A program made the position numbers and the translations under genes. From Rikenellaceae bacterium (GTDB taxonomy: Bacteria > Bacteroidota > Bacteroidia > Bacteroidales > Rikenellaceae): a stretch of DNA of 64,000 nucleotides. How positions within the stretch are numbered: the stretch's first letter is position 1; each line of letters opens with the position of its first letter. The notes beneath the pieces are model-generated. The model ran no database searches and was not told the origin of the DNA. It saw only the letters and a program-made list of their open reading frames with translations. The stretch spans positions 41,373 through 105,372 of the forward strand of contig JAGBFQ010000022.1 of NCBI GenBank assembly GCA_017936385.1, written 5' to 3'. This document shows positions 46,943 through 57,900 of this stretch, in pieces.

Positions 46943-48730
46943 ATGAAAAATCTGAAATATATAGCACTTGCCGCGGTAGCCGCGTTGACCACCGCGTACA
47001 ACAATGACGAAATGTACGATGTACAGCCCGAGGGAACGTTCCGCGTCAATGTCGAGGCCGTGTGTCCCAATACCCGAACCACCATTGCAAACGACAACTC
47101 TCTGAGCTGGAGCGAAAGCGATGTGATGGGCGTGTATGTCGACAACATTCAATCGAACCGTCCGTTCAACCGTTCGAATTCGGGAGGATTCATCGGCAGT
47201 TTTGCCTACACGGGCAAAGCAGCATCGACAACCACCTTCCGCGCATACTATCCCTACTCCGAATACAACAACGGCTTTACAATCACCGCCCTGCTGCCCT
47301 CGGAACAAAGTGCGGAGTTTGATGGCGCAGCCGACTTCATGATTTCGGACCCGCTGACAGCAGCCTATACCGAGGACAAGGAGATGACCGGACTGAAGTT
47401 CAACTTCTCGGCAGACAGCCACTTGTTTACGGTCGTTCGTCTGACACTTAAGGATGGCGCCCAAAAAGCACTTGCCACCGAGAACGTCTCGTCGGTGAGA
47501 ATCTCGTCGCCGGGCAACACTCTGAGCGGTACTTTCAGCGTTGACATGCGAGATGCGGCAAATAGAGTAAACTTCACGGTTCCGAAAGATTACGTCAACC
47601 TGACTTTCAAAAAGGCCCGTCCGTCACTCTCATCACCGGTTACGGTCTACGCCGTGGTACGCCCCACCGACGAGAACAAGCCTATCACACTGACCGTTGA
47701 TGTGATGACAAGCGGCGGTAAAGCACAATTCACCTCGGGCGAAATCGAATTGAAACGCTCTACCGTTAAGGAACTGCCACAGATTGTGGTTTCGGACACA
47801 TGGAAGAAGTCCGAAAGCGTGAACGAATCCTTCACCGACAAGCGACTGCTCGAATTCCTGATTAAGAATTACGACTCGAACGATGACAAATTGCTCACTC
47901 GCGGCGAACTGTCGGCCGTAACCGAACTGTCGTTCCCGGGCATCAATGTTTCGTCGCTGGCCGGCATCGAGATGTTCGACAACCTGGTGTCGCTCGACTG
48001 CTCAAACAACAACATCACCGTGCTCAATCTTGAGACGTGCACCAAACTTACCAGTCTTAACATCAGCGGCAATGCCTTTACGTCCATCAACCTGTCGAAA
48101 AACGCCACGCTGCAAACCCTAACGGCTCAAAGCGTCAACGTAACAAAACTCGACCTGTCGGGTTGCAGGGATTTGAACACCGCCGACTTCTCGAATGCCA
48201 ACATCGGCACGCTGATTCTGGACGGCCTTACCAAGTTGCCTAGCTTCACAACGGGACGCATTTCGCACCTGTCGGCCAAGAACAACAAAGGCCTCAACTC
48301 ACTGTCCATCATCAATATCGGCTTGAAATCGCTCGACCTGACGGGCTGTACGGGACTCCTGTCGCTCGACTGTTACGATAACGCCGAACTGACCGAAATG
48401 AAACTCACCGGTTGTAAGGCTTTGAGCAGTATCATGTGTCGCAGTTGCGCTTTCACATCACTTGATTTGAGCGGCCTCTCGTCGTTAACCACAATCTATT
48501 GTCAACGTGGTCAACTGCAAAGCATCAATCTGAAGGGTTGCGTTGCACTCAACAACTTCTACGCCCACACCAACAAGTGGATTGAGATTGACCTGACGGA
48601 GTGCGTAAGCATCGGCTCGATTAATGTCAAGGACAGCCCCACTATTAAAAAAATCATCCTGCCCGAGGGAAAGAACTCCTCGATTGTCAACCATGAAGGT
48701 AGTTCACCCGAGATTGTGATAGCCAAGTAA
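46943..48730 (+). CDS. Fimbrillin-like / EF-hand / leucine-rich-repeat surface protein that lost its lipid-anchor Cys
   Basis: A 595-residue exported protein. The signal peptide (KYIALAAVAALTTA) is that of a lipoprotein, but the residue after LTTA is Tyr19 (TAC, 46997-46999) where Cys (TGC) is expected, followed by normal NNDE. The N-terminal part (30-290) looks like a fimbrillin/Mfa-like domain. Next comes an EF-hand-like loop (Asp311, Asn313, Asp315, Glu322) and about 12 leucine-rich repeats of the bacterial type (LTSLNISGN, LKSLDLTGC, LSSIMCRSC). It is close in plan to the LRR part of the 54947-58279 protein. Probably in one transcript with the CotH-domain gene. Confidence 0.85.
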   Translation: MKNLKYIALAAVAALTTAYNNDEMYDVQPEGTFRVNVEAVCPNTRTTIANDNSLSWSESDVMGVYVDNIQSNRPFNRSNSGGFIGSFAYTGKAASTTTFRAYYPYSEYNNGFTITALLPSEQSAEFDGAADFMISDPLTAAYTEDKEMTGLKFNFSADSHLFTVVRLTLKDGAQKALATENVSSVRISSPGNTLSGTFSVDMRDAANRVNFTVPKDYVNLTFKKARPSLSSPVTVYAVVRPTDENKPITLTVDVMTSGGKAQFTSGEIELKRSTVKELPQIVVSDTWKKSESVNESFTDKRLLEFLIKNYDSNDDKLLTRGELSAVTELSFPGINVSSLAGIEMFDNLVSLDCSNNNITVLNLETCTKLTSLNISGNAFTSINLSKNATLQTLTAQSVNVTKLDLSGCRDLNTADFSNANIGTLILDGLTKLPSFTTGRISHLSAKNNKGLNSLSIINIGLKSLDLTGCTGLLSLDCYDNAELTEMKLTGCKALSSIMCRSCAFTSLDLSGLSSLTTIYCQRGQLQSINLKGCVALNNFYAHTNKWIEIDLTECVSIGSINVKDSPTIKKIILPEGKNSSIVNHEGSSPEIVIAK

Positions 48731-48747
48731 CCAACTCACGAGCCGTT

Positions 48748-48774
48748 CATTACCCTCGTCATTCGGGGGTAATG
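48748..48774 (+). terminator. Weak hairpin after the LRR gene
   Basis: CATTACCC (48748-48755) pairs with 48767-48774 around an 11-base loop, without a T run. A possible transcript end before the gapA promoter. Confidence 0.4.
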
Positions 48775-48836
48775 CGCCGTGAATTCGAAATAGAAACAGG
48801 TGTAAATTATAAAAATATTTAAAAAGGTGTATTTTA

Positions 48837-48868
48837 TTTGGTTAAGTCCAATAAATTCATTACTTTTG
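48837..48868 (+). promoter_or_regulatory. Promoter of gapA
   Basis: TTTG (48837-48840), exactly 20 bp, TACTTTTG (48861-48868). The upstream 60 bases are very AT-rich, as in strong promoters, and the leader is about 57 bases. Confidence 0.8.
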
Positions 48869-48895
48869 CACCAAAATTGACTGTTAGATAGATAA

Positions 48896-49945
<1,050 letters not shown>

Positions 49946-49982
49946 TAGCGCGCGGTTTTCAGGCCGCACATCTTGAAGCACG

Positions 49983-50017
49983 AAGCCGTCCGACCGAAAG
50001 GTTTGGGCGGCTTTTTT
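49983..50017 (+). terminator. Terminator of gapA
   Basis: AAGCCGTCC (49983-49991) pairs with GGGCGGCTT (50005-50013) allowing a G-U pair, then a T run to 50017. Confidence 0.8.
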
Positions 50018-50146
50018 GTGGGTGACGGGCTCGAAAGATTGAAAAATTGAAACGGATTTTGTAAATTTGCCGTGAGGGTGTAACTTTCACACGAAAATAT
50101 CGTACCTTTACCAAAAATTTAGATTGTACAAATATTATATATAGAT

Positions 50147-51618
50147 ATGGAAACCAAATTGATGCTCTATAACACAATGAGCCGACGCAAAGAGGAGTTC
50201 GTACCCTACAACCCGCCTCACGTGGGTATGTACGTTTGTGGACCCACCGTTTATGGCGACCCGCACTTGGTCACGCCCGTCCGGCCGTTACGTTCGACCT
50301 GCTGTTCCGCTACCTCAAATCGCTTGGCTACAAGGTGCGCTACGTCCGCAACATCACCGACGTGGGTCACCTCGAACACGACGCCGACGAGGGTGAGGAC
50401 AAAATCAGCAAAAAGGCACGACTCGAGAAGTTGGAACCGATGGAGGTTGCACACTACTACACCGAGCGTTATCACGCCGCTATGGCACAGCTCGGAGTGC
50501 TGACTCCCTCGATTGAGCCGCACGCTTCGGGACACATAATCGAGCAGATTGAGTTGGTACAGAAGATTCTGGACGCAGGTTTTGCATACGAATCCAACGG
50601 CTCGATTTACTTCGATGTCGAGAAGTACAACGCCAGCCACCACTACGGCAAGTTGTCGGGTCGTAACCTCGATGATATTCTGACCAACACGCGCACGCTC
50701 GACGGTCAGAGCGACAAACAGCACTCCTACGACTTCGCCCTGTGGAAGAAGGCCTCGCCCGAGCACATCATGCGTTGGCCCTCGCCGTGGAGCGACGGTT
50801 TCCCCGGCTGGCACATGGAGTGTACTGCAATGAGCACCAAATACTTGGGTGAGAAGTTCGACATCCACGGTGGCGGCATGGACCTGATGTTCCCCCACCA
50901 CGAGTGCGAGATTGCACAGAGCACCGCAGCTTACGGTTGCGACTCGGCACACTATTGGGTGCACAACAATATGATTACCATCAATGGTCAGAAGATGGGT
51001 AAATCGTTAGGCAACTTCATCACCTTGGAGGAGCTGTTTACGGGTTCGCACAAACTTTTGGAACAAGCCTACACCCCGATGACCATTCGTTTCTTTGTGT
51101 TGCAGGCGCAATATCGCTCGACGCTCGATTTCAGCAACGAGGCTCTGCAAGCCGCAGCCAAAGGTTTGGACCGTCTGATGAAGGGCGTCGAAACCCTCGG
51201 CAAATTGAAGGCTTCGGCCACAAGTTCGGTAGACATCAACGACCTATGGAGCCGCTACACCGAGGCTATGAACGACGACCTGAACTCGCCCATCGTGATT
51301 TCGGTGCTATTCGACTGGGTACGCATCATCAACCAAATCAACGACGGCGCACAAACCATCTCGGAGGCCGACTTGGCAGAGTTGCGTCGTATGGTGAAGG
51401 TTATCGTGTTCGACGTGCTTGGACTGCGCGACGAGAAGAGCACCTCGGCAGCAGGCAATGACAAGGTTGCTCCCCTGGTGGAGATGTTGCTCGAAATGCG
51501 CACCAAAGCCAAAGCCGAAAAGAATTGGGCTCTGAGCGACGAGATACGCGACCGACTGACCGCTATCGGAATCCGCGTCAAAGACCGCAAAGACGGCTGC
51601 GATTGGGAAATTGAATAG
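50147..51618 (+). pseudogene. cysS: Cysteinyl-tRNA synthetase, interrupted by a one-base deletion
   Basis: The gene charges tRNA-Cys. Its reading frame starts at the ATG 50147 ([29 protein letters not shown]) and then shifts: at 50269-50270 the text reads TTGGTCAC where TTGGGTCAC would restore HLGHARP, the class I HIGH motif. From about 50271 to 51618 the correct continuation is in another frame ([19 protein letters not shown], then zinc-site and WHMECTAMS segments, KMGKS as the second class I motif). Adding one G gives a normal 490-residue enzyme. Since no second cysS is in sight and the gene is normally essential, a sequencing error is more likely than a true pseudogene. Confidence 0.85.
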
Positions 51619-51624
51619 TATATT

Positions 51625-51716
51625 GTTCTTTTGTATCGACAAAAGAACCAAAAACGACCCGCAGACCGGGGGTATAACTATCGCACACACCCCAATGGGG
51701 GTATGTGCGATAGTTA
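51625..51716 (+). repeat. 3'-structured repeat, copy 4 (short form)
   Basis: Six bases after the cysS stop, same direction. Hairpin 1 is a perfect 10-bp stem (51625-51634 with 51639-51648, loop ATCG). The linker reads CAAAAACGACCCGCAGACCG from 51648. Hairpin 2 (51675-51693 with 51698-51716) pairs 18 of 19 positions and keeps the outer TAACTA and inner C/G run. Compared with the copy behind der, the paired bases in the stem differ on both sides. Confidence 0.9.
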
Positions 51717-51783
51717 AATAAACCTCGGAGACGAGTCATCATTGATTCATTGAATATACAATGAACATTACAACTCTCCAAGT

Positions 51784-51811
51784 GTGAATTGTGAATTGTG
51801 AATTGTGAATT
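51784..51811 (+). repeat. Four tandem copies of GTGAATT before prfB
   Basis: Exactly four 7-base units end 5 bases before the prfB ATG at 51816. Such a simple repeat can change length by slippage and would change the distance between promoter or leader and start codon. Confidence 0.85.
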
Positions 51812-51815
51812 TAAT

Positions 51816-52929
51816 ATGGTAACGACAGAACAACTTAAGGATGCTATAAGACGCATTGATGCGTTGAGGAGGTATCTTTGACATTGACGGCAAACGTCAA
51901 CAACTAAACCAGATGGAGCAGGCGAGCCTTGCTTCGGATTTTTGGGATAACCCCTCGGCAGCCGAGCGACACCTGCGCGAAACTTCGGCCATCAAGAGTT
52001 GGGTTACGGCCTATGATGCACTGACGGCGCAGGGTGCCGATGTGGAGTTGATGCCCGAGTTTGTCCGTGGCGGTGCTATGGACGAAAGCGAGTTGGACGA
52101 GGCTTTTGCAGCGCTGCTCGGGGCTATCGAGGAACTCGAAATGCGTAATATGTTGCGTGGCGAGGAGGACCGCTTGGGCGCCATTATGGACATCAATTCG
52201 GGCGCAGGAGGTACCGAGTCGCTGGATTGGGCGAGTATGCTGTTGCGCATGTACACACGCTGGGCCGAACGTCAAGGTTTTAAACTGAAAGTTCTGGATT
52301 ACCAAGCAGGTGACGAGGTGGGCGTTAAGTCGGCCACGCTTGAGATTGATGGTGATTTGGCTTATGGTCTGCTCAAAGGCGAGACGGGAGTTCACCGTTT
52401 GGTGCGCCCCTCGCCGTTCAATGCGGGCAACAAGCGTCAAACCACCTTTGCTTCGGTATTTGTGTCGCCCGCCGTGGACGACGACATCGAAATCACCATC
52501 GACAAGAGTCGCATATCGTGGGATACGTTCCGCAGCAGTGGCGCGGGAGGTCAGAACGTCAATAAGGTAGAGTCGGGTGTGCGCCTGCGCTACCGCTACA
52601 CCGACCCCGACACGGGTGCCGAGCAAGAGATTCTCATCGAGAATACCGAAACACGCGACCAACCCAAGAACCGCGAGAACGCCCTCAGAATCCTGCGTTC
52701 GCGCCTCTATCGTATGGAGTTGGACCGCAAGATGGCCGCACGCAACGAGTTGGAAAAGAGCAAAAAGAAAATCGAATGGGGCTCGCAAATCCGTAGTTAT
52801 GTATTGGACGACCGCCGAATCAAGGACCACCGCACGGGTCACCAGACAAGCGATATTGAGAGTGTGCTGGATGGCGATTTGGATGCTTTCATCAAGACCT
52901 TCTTGATGGAGTTCGGAGCCGAAATGTAA
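51816..52929 (+). CDS. prfB: Peptide chain release factor 2, made by programmed +1 frameshift
   Basis: RF2 ends translation at UGA and UAA. The first 21 codons run from the ATG at 51816 to CTT (51876-51878) and hit an in-frame TGA (51879-51881); skipping the T at 51879 continues the protein as DIDGKRQQLNQME to 52929, giving 370 residues. The later part shows the RF2 recognition motif SPF at 199-201 and the GGQ motif at 244-246, as in other bacteria. A later start at 51913 would omit the N-terminal helix. Expression is autoregulated by RF2 level: little RF2 means more frameshifting. The GT2 gene starts 10 bp after it. Confidence 0.95.
51867..51882 (+). promoter_or_regulatory. RF2 programmed frameshift site
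   Basis: Shine-Dalgarno-like AGGAGG (51867-51872), three-base spacer TAT, slippery CTT and stop TGA followed by C (CTTTGAC). Same order and spacing as in the well-studied Escherichia coli site. Confidence 0.93.
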
Positions 52930-52939
52930 TCTGCCGCCT

Positions 52940-53812
52940 ATGAATCCCAAAGTGAGCATAATCATCCCCGTGTACAACACCGCTGAGTTGTTGCCCCGCT
53001 GCTTGGAGAGCGTGGTGGCTCAAAGCCTGCGCGAGGTGGAGGTCATCTGCGTGGACGACGGTTCGACCGACCGCTCGGCCGAGGTGCTGGACGAGTGGGC
53101 CGCGCGTGACCCGAGAATCCGCGTAATACGCCAATCTAACGGCCGTCAGGGCAAGGCTCGCAATGCAGCTATGGCTGTGGCTACGGGAGAATATATAGGT
53201 ATGGTCGACAGCGACGACTACATCCCTGCCGATTACTTCGAAAGACTTTATACCACGGCCGTGCAACATTCGGCCGACATTGCCGTGTGCGGAATAATCA
53301 AAGAGAAGCGTACGCACAACCGTGTGGTAGCGGCCTACACCCGCGAGGAGGTGGCCGAGAGCGCCGAGCAGAAGATGCGCGTGTGTAACTGCCCACCCGA
53401 CTTCCACCCCGTCAACAAGCTCTACCGCCGCGAGATGTTGGAACGCGTGGGTTTGCGCTTTGCCGAGGGGGTGCAGTTCGAGGATGTGATGTTCGTAACG
53501 CGCGCGCTGTGCGAGAGCGGCCGTTTGGTGACCGTTCCCAAGGTGGCCTATCGCTACGTTCTCAACCCAACCTCGACTGTCAAATCGCGCCAAACCGCGG
53601 CCAAACAACTTCAAAAATACAACGCCCATCGTGCCATGGCCGATTACACCGCGACACGTGGCATTGCTATCCCCACACATCACCGCACACTCACCGTTCG
53701 TCACCTGAGCGTAGGCGGCGTGTGCTTGTGGAAAATCAAGGAGCGTGACGGATATCGCACCCTGCGCCTGTTCGACGCCCTGCCCGTGTGGAGATGGAAC
53801 ACCAACAAATAA
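52940..53812 (+). CDS. Family 2 glycosyltransferase
   Basis: A 290-residue GT-A enzyme: VSIIIPVYNTAELL at the start, VICVDDGSTDRS, GKARNAAMAVATGEYIGMV and the metal-binding DSDD with following YIPADYFERL. A C-terminal helical segment has no membrane helix. It probably adds a sugar to a surface glycan. It starts 10 bp after prfB and 9 bp before a Stealth-type gene, suggesting that the two sugar enzymes act on one polymer. Confidence 0.9.
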   Translation: MNPKVSIIIPVYNTAELLPRCLESVVAQSLREVEVICVDDGSTDRSAEVLDEWAARDPRIRVIRQSNGRQGKARNAAMAVATGEYIGMVDSDDYIPADYFERLYTTAVQHSADIAVCGIIKEKRTHNRVVAAYTREEVAESAEQKMRVCNCPPDFHPVNKLYRREMLERVGLRFAEGVQFEDVMFVTRALCESGRLVTVPKVAYRYVLNPTSTVKSRQTAAKQLQKYNAHRAMADYTATRGIAIPTHHRTLTVRHLSVGGVCLWKIKERDGYRTLRLFDALPVWRWNTNK

Positions 53813-53821
53813 GCATCCACT

Positions 53822-54823
53822 ATGACCGAAACTGCAAACAAATACAATTTCCCCATCGACATCGTCTACCTGTGGGTGGACGGCAACGACCCCGAGTGGA
53901 GAGCCAAACGTAATCGCTATATGAACATCGGTGGCGACTTCGCGAGTCAGGGACGTGTCGAAGCCCGTTGGGTCGACAACCAAGAGTTGCGTTACTCGTT
54001 GCGCTCGGTCGAGATGTATGCGCCGTGGATTCGCCGCATATTTATCGTCACAGACGGCCAATGCCCCGCGTGGCTCAACCGCAACCACCCCAAAATCCAA
54101 ATCGTCGACCACTCGGAAATACTTCCTTCGGAGGCTCTGCCCAACTACAACAGCACAGCCATCGAGAGTTGTATCCATCGCATCGAGGGTTTGAGCGAAC
54201 ATTTCCTTTTCAGCAACGACGACATGTTGCTGGCCGCACCCGTAACCCCCGCGACATTCTTCACCGCCGAAGGACGACCCATAATCCGTCTGAATGGAAG
54301 CCGTTTCAACCGTCGCAAGGCTCTGCACCGAGGCGACAACTACTCCATCATGTTGCATCACATGCAAGACAAAGTTGCCACAATGTGCGACCGCAAGATA
54401 CATTTTGCACCCCACCACAACATCGACGCCTATCGTCGCAGCGACTTCGCCCACTGCATAGAAATCGCCGACCAGGCTTGGGCACAAACAACTCTTCACC
54501 GTTTCCGCCACGACGACGATATGCATCGCAGTTTCATGAGCTACTACGCTCTGGCTACGGGTCGGGGAGTTCTCCGCAAGGTTGGTCGCTACAACGGTGT
54601 GAAGGGCCTACGCGAACACCTCAAAAGTTGGTTGCAAGGTTGCTATCACACGGACTCGCGTTGCATTCCGGTTCAGTGTTCCGACTACGACGCTGTGTTC
54701 CGCAAGTACAACCCGCTGATGTTCTGTATGAACGACGGCGAAGGCGCAACCGACGACGACCGTCGCCGCATGTCCGACTTCTTGAACCACAAATTTCCAC
54801 ACAAAAGCAAATTCGAGTTGTAG
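53822..54823 (+). CDS. Stealth-type capsular polysaccharide phosphotransferase
   Basis: A 333-residue protein with the Stealth conserved regions: CR1 (IDIVYLWVDGNDPEW, about residue 12), CR2 (RWVDNQELRYSLRSVE, PWIRRIFIVTDGQCPAWL, HSEILP), CR3 (HFLFSNDDMLLAAPV) and a later HDDDMH segment. Stealth enzymes transfer sugar-1-phosphate from a nucleotide sugar to make phosphodiester-linked polymers. With the GT2 enzyme it could build a phosphosugar decoration on a capsule or lipid. Strong match by motif. Confidence 0.9.
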   Translation: MTETANKYNFPIDIVYLWVDGNDPEWRAKRNRYMNIGGDFASQGRVEARWVDNQELRYSLRSVEMYAPWIRRIFIVTDGQCPAWLNRNHPKIQIVDHSEILPSEALPNYNSTAIESCIHRIEGLSEHFLFSNDDMLLAAPVTPATFFTAEGRPIIRLNGSRFNRRKALHRGDNYSIMLHHMQDKVATMCDRKIHFAPHHNIDAYRRSDFAHCIEIADQAWAQTTLHRFRHDDDMHRSFMSYYALATGRGVLRKVGRYNGVKGLREHLKSWLQGCYHTDSRCIPVQCSDYDAVFRKYNPLMFCMNDGEGATDDDRRRMSDFLNHKFPHKSKFEL

Positions 54824-54864
54824 AGGGGTAGTACTTCTCTCGACGGTTAAACAACAGCACAACA

Positions 54865-54901
54865 AAAACCGGTGTTGTCCACGATGGACAACACCGGTTT
54901 T
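54865..54901. terminator. Bidirectional terminator
   Basis: A perfect 16-bp stem (AAAACCGGTGTTGTCC, 54865-54880 with 54886-54901) with a five-base loop between convergent genes; T-rich on both outputs. Confidence 0.88.
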
Positions 54902-54946
54902 CTATTTACGAAGAGAAAACTTCTCTTCGGCAGTCAGACTAAAGGA

Positions 54947-57900
54947 TTACTCCCAGCCCTCCATTACGCAACGTACGGGACGGCACAATACACCCCATTT
55001 CAGAGGTTGACCACCCTCATAGGTTGCCGAGTTTTGCTCGTGGTTGATGGTGTGAACCACAGGAGCTCCATCAGCACCGTCGTTGATAATCGAGTAACCG
55101 GCTCCACTTTGGTGGTCTGCATCACCTGCTGCCGACATCCAACCGGTTGCACATTGTTTAACATCGAAGAACTTCGATACGTCTGCCCAACGCGAACCCG
55201 ACAGAGGAATGTAAACGTCATCACCACCGTCGTTGATTATCCAACCATAGGTCTTGGCGGTAACAGTACAATTTTCGGCCATACGGAAACCAAATGTTAC
55301 GGGAGGAACCATCCAACCTGCAGGACACGGGTCATAGATAGTCTTAACAACAGCACCGGTCCAAGCGTTGGGGTTACCCCAAGCGTACAGGTCCGAACCA
55401 CCCTCACTTACAGCAGCACGATTACCCCACCAGGTACCACCACCGGTACTACCACGACCATAACGGTGAGCAATCTTCTCGGGGTTCTTAATGGTGTACT
55501 CAATTGCTTGCTCGAAGGTATGACCCTCGCCCAAGTCAGCCATTACGATACAGCCCTTGTCGCTGCCCGAAGGATAAGCATAACCTCCATTTTCGCCTTG
55601 ACCACCAGGACCGTTCGAACCATAAATCAGGTTGCCATCAGCATCCATAACAGCGTGACCTACGCCACCACGGTTACCGTCGCTCGAGTGCATATCGATG
55701 GGACCCGAGAACATATCTTTACGTCCCCATTGGAATTGAACACCCGATGCTTGCGAAGCACCCCATGCATCCCACTCTTCGGGGTCGGCTATCGAAGCAC
55801 CAATGTTACGGTCGAGAATGTAACCGGTGGTTGCCGAAGTACCGAATTTCTTCTTGGTCAAATCGGGGTCGTAACCCTCGGCACACCAAATGTGCCAGCT
55901 CCAGATAATCTCGCCTTGTTCGTCGGTTGCTGCGATAACAACGTTACCGGGAACGAAAGTATCAGCGGTTTCGAACTCAATCTTACCATCGCCATAGAAT
56001 TGAATCGACTCGGGTTTGATGGGGCAAGCAGTTACATACTCACGCTCCTTCAGAATATAAGGTTGGTAGCTAACGAGTTTAGCGCCTTTGGGCTCCAGAG
56101 TAACGCTGGTTTGGCCTTCACCTGCGCCACCCTCAACGAACTCCATGTAGATGGGGTCAGCGTAGCGGTTACGTTGAACCTGACCGGTTCTACCATGACC
56201 TTTAACGGTAGCGTCGAAGTGGTAAATAGTTGCGGGAGCATTTACAATGTAGCAGTTAGCATTACCATTCTCGCTAAGGTTGATACCTTGTGCGGTCTCG
56301 GGCAGGTAACCACCCTCCCACTCGGTAGTCTCGTCTTTGTAGAAGGTAGAAACGGGAACCAGCTTGTTGAACTCATCCCAAACCTTGATGGTTTTGAGCG
56401 AAGGAGTAGCCATAGCGTAGAGGTATTTGAGCGATTGGTTGCCCGAAACGTCGTACGAAGCCATTTGCGAACCGTCGATACGCAGACCGCGCAGAGCAGC
56501 GTTGGCAGCAGTCGAAATCGAGGTCAGTTTGGTGTCATTAACACTTACAACAGCCAATTTGGTGTTGGCAGCGATGTCAACCGAGGTCAGACCGGTCCAA
56601 CCTGCATACAGACCTACCAGATTCGACAGACCGCTGAGCGATACACTTGCCAACTCGGGGTTGTTGCTGATGGTCAGATATTTCAGACCTGCCAAGCCGG
56701 TAGCGTTAATCGAGGTCAGCGCGTTGCGGCCAGCGTTCATAGCTTTCAGTTCGGTATTCTTCGACAAGTCGAGCGAGGTGAGTTTATTCATCTCAACGTT
56801 GATGGCTTTCAGCGATTTCAGAGCGGTAACGTCCAGAGCGGTCAGCTTGTTACCGGGCAGGTAAACTTGCTCCAGAGCGGTGTTCTTCGACAGGTCAATC
56901 GACTCGATGTTCGAGTAACCGGCATTCAGCACGCGCAGTGCAGTGTTGGCGCTCAGGTCAAGAGCGGTAACGGGGGTGTTACCAACATAGAGTTTTTCGA
57001 GTTTGGTGTTCTTGGTAACGTCCAAAGCAGCAACTTTGGTGTCGTTAACATTCAGAACTTTCAGCTCGGGGTTGCCCGACAGGTCGAGCGAAGTGATAGC
57101 GGTACCTTGAACCAACAGCTCGGTCAGTTTGGCGTTTTTGGTAACGTCCAAAGTTTTTACGTTAATCGAGTTACGGATGTCGAGTTTCTCGAGGTTAACC
57201 ATGAACTCGATACCGGTCAGGTCAGCCAGACCACGCAGAGGCACAACATACATATCTTTATTGGTACTCCACATTTCCAGCTCGGTGATAGCAGCCAACT
57301 CGGCTTTGGTCAGCTCCTTGTCTTTATTCTCATCGTAGCGGTTGAGCAGGAACTTCTTGAAGTACTCGTCGGGGATGTTTACAGCAGCGTTCTCGTTGCC
57401 GGCTTGTTTTACAACAACCTCATCCGAGCCAAGCTCCGAAGTGAAAGTCAGAGTAGCCTCACGGGGGTCAGCCTCCTCGTTAGCAGCAACCACGAATTTC
57501 TCCTCTGTCTCTTTCAGAGCGCGGGTGCTGGGACGGGTAATCCAAGTGCACTCCTCGGGGATGGTTACGGTGTACTCAACGTTCGATTTCACAAGGATGC
57601 TGATTTCGCCACCCTCGGCAGTAACCTCAACGGGCTCAGTGCCTACGATAACTGCGTTAGCCTCGGCTTGAGTTACGGTGATTTCGTCCGAACCAAGTTC
57701 GCTGATTACGGTCACTTTACCCACACGCTCGTCGTAGCCCTCGTTGGCGGCAACTTTGATGGTGAAGTTTTTCTCCTCCAATGCACGGGTAGCCTCCTCA
57801 ACAGTCAGCCACTCAGTAGCGTCGTCAGATACAGAAATAGTATAAGCAACGTTTGCCATAACCTTGATGTCGATGTTACCACCCTCGGCACCGATGGTTT

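Noticed and set aside
50236..50300. Separate shorter cysS starting at 50236
   Set aside because: It lacks the CGPTVY and HIGH motifs that every class I cysteinyl-tRNA synthetase needs; the two frames join as one gene with a missing G.
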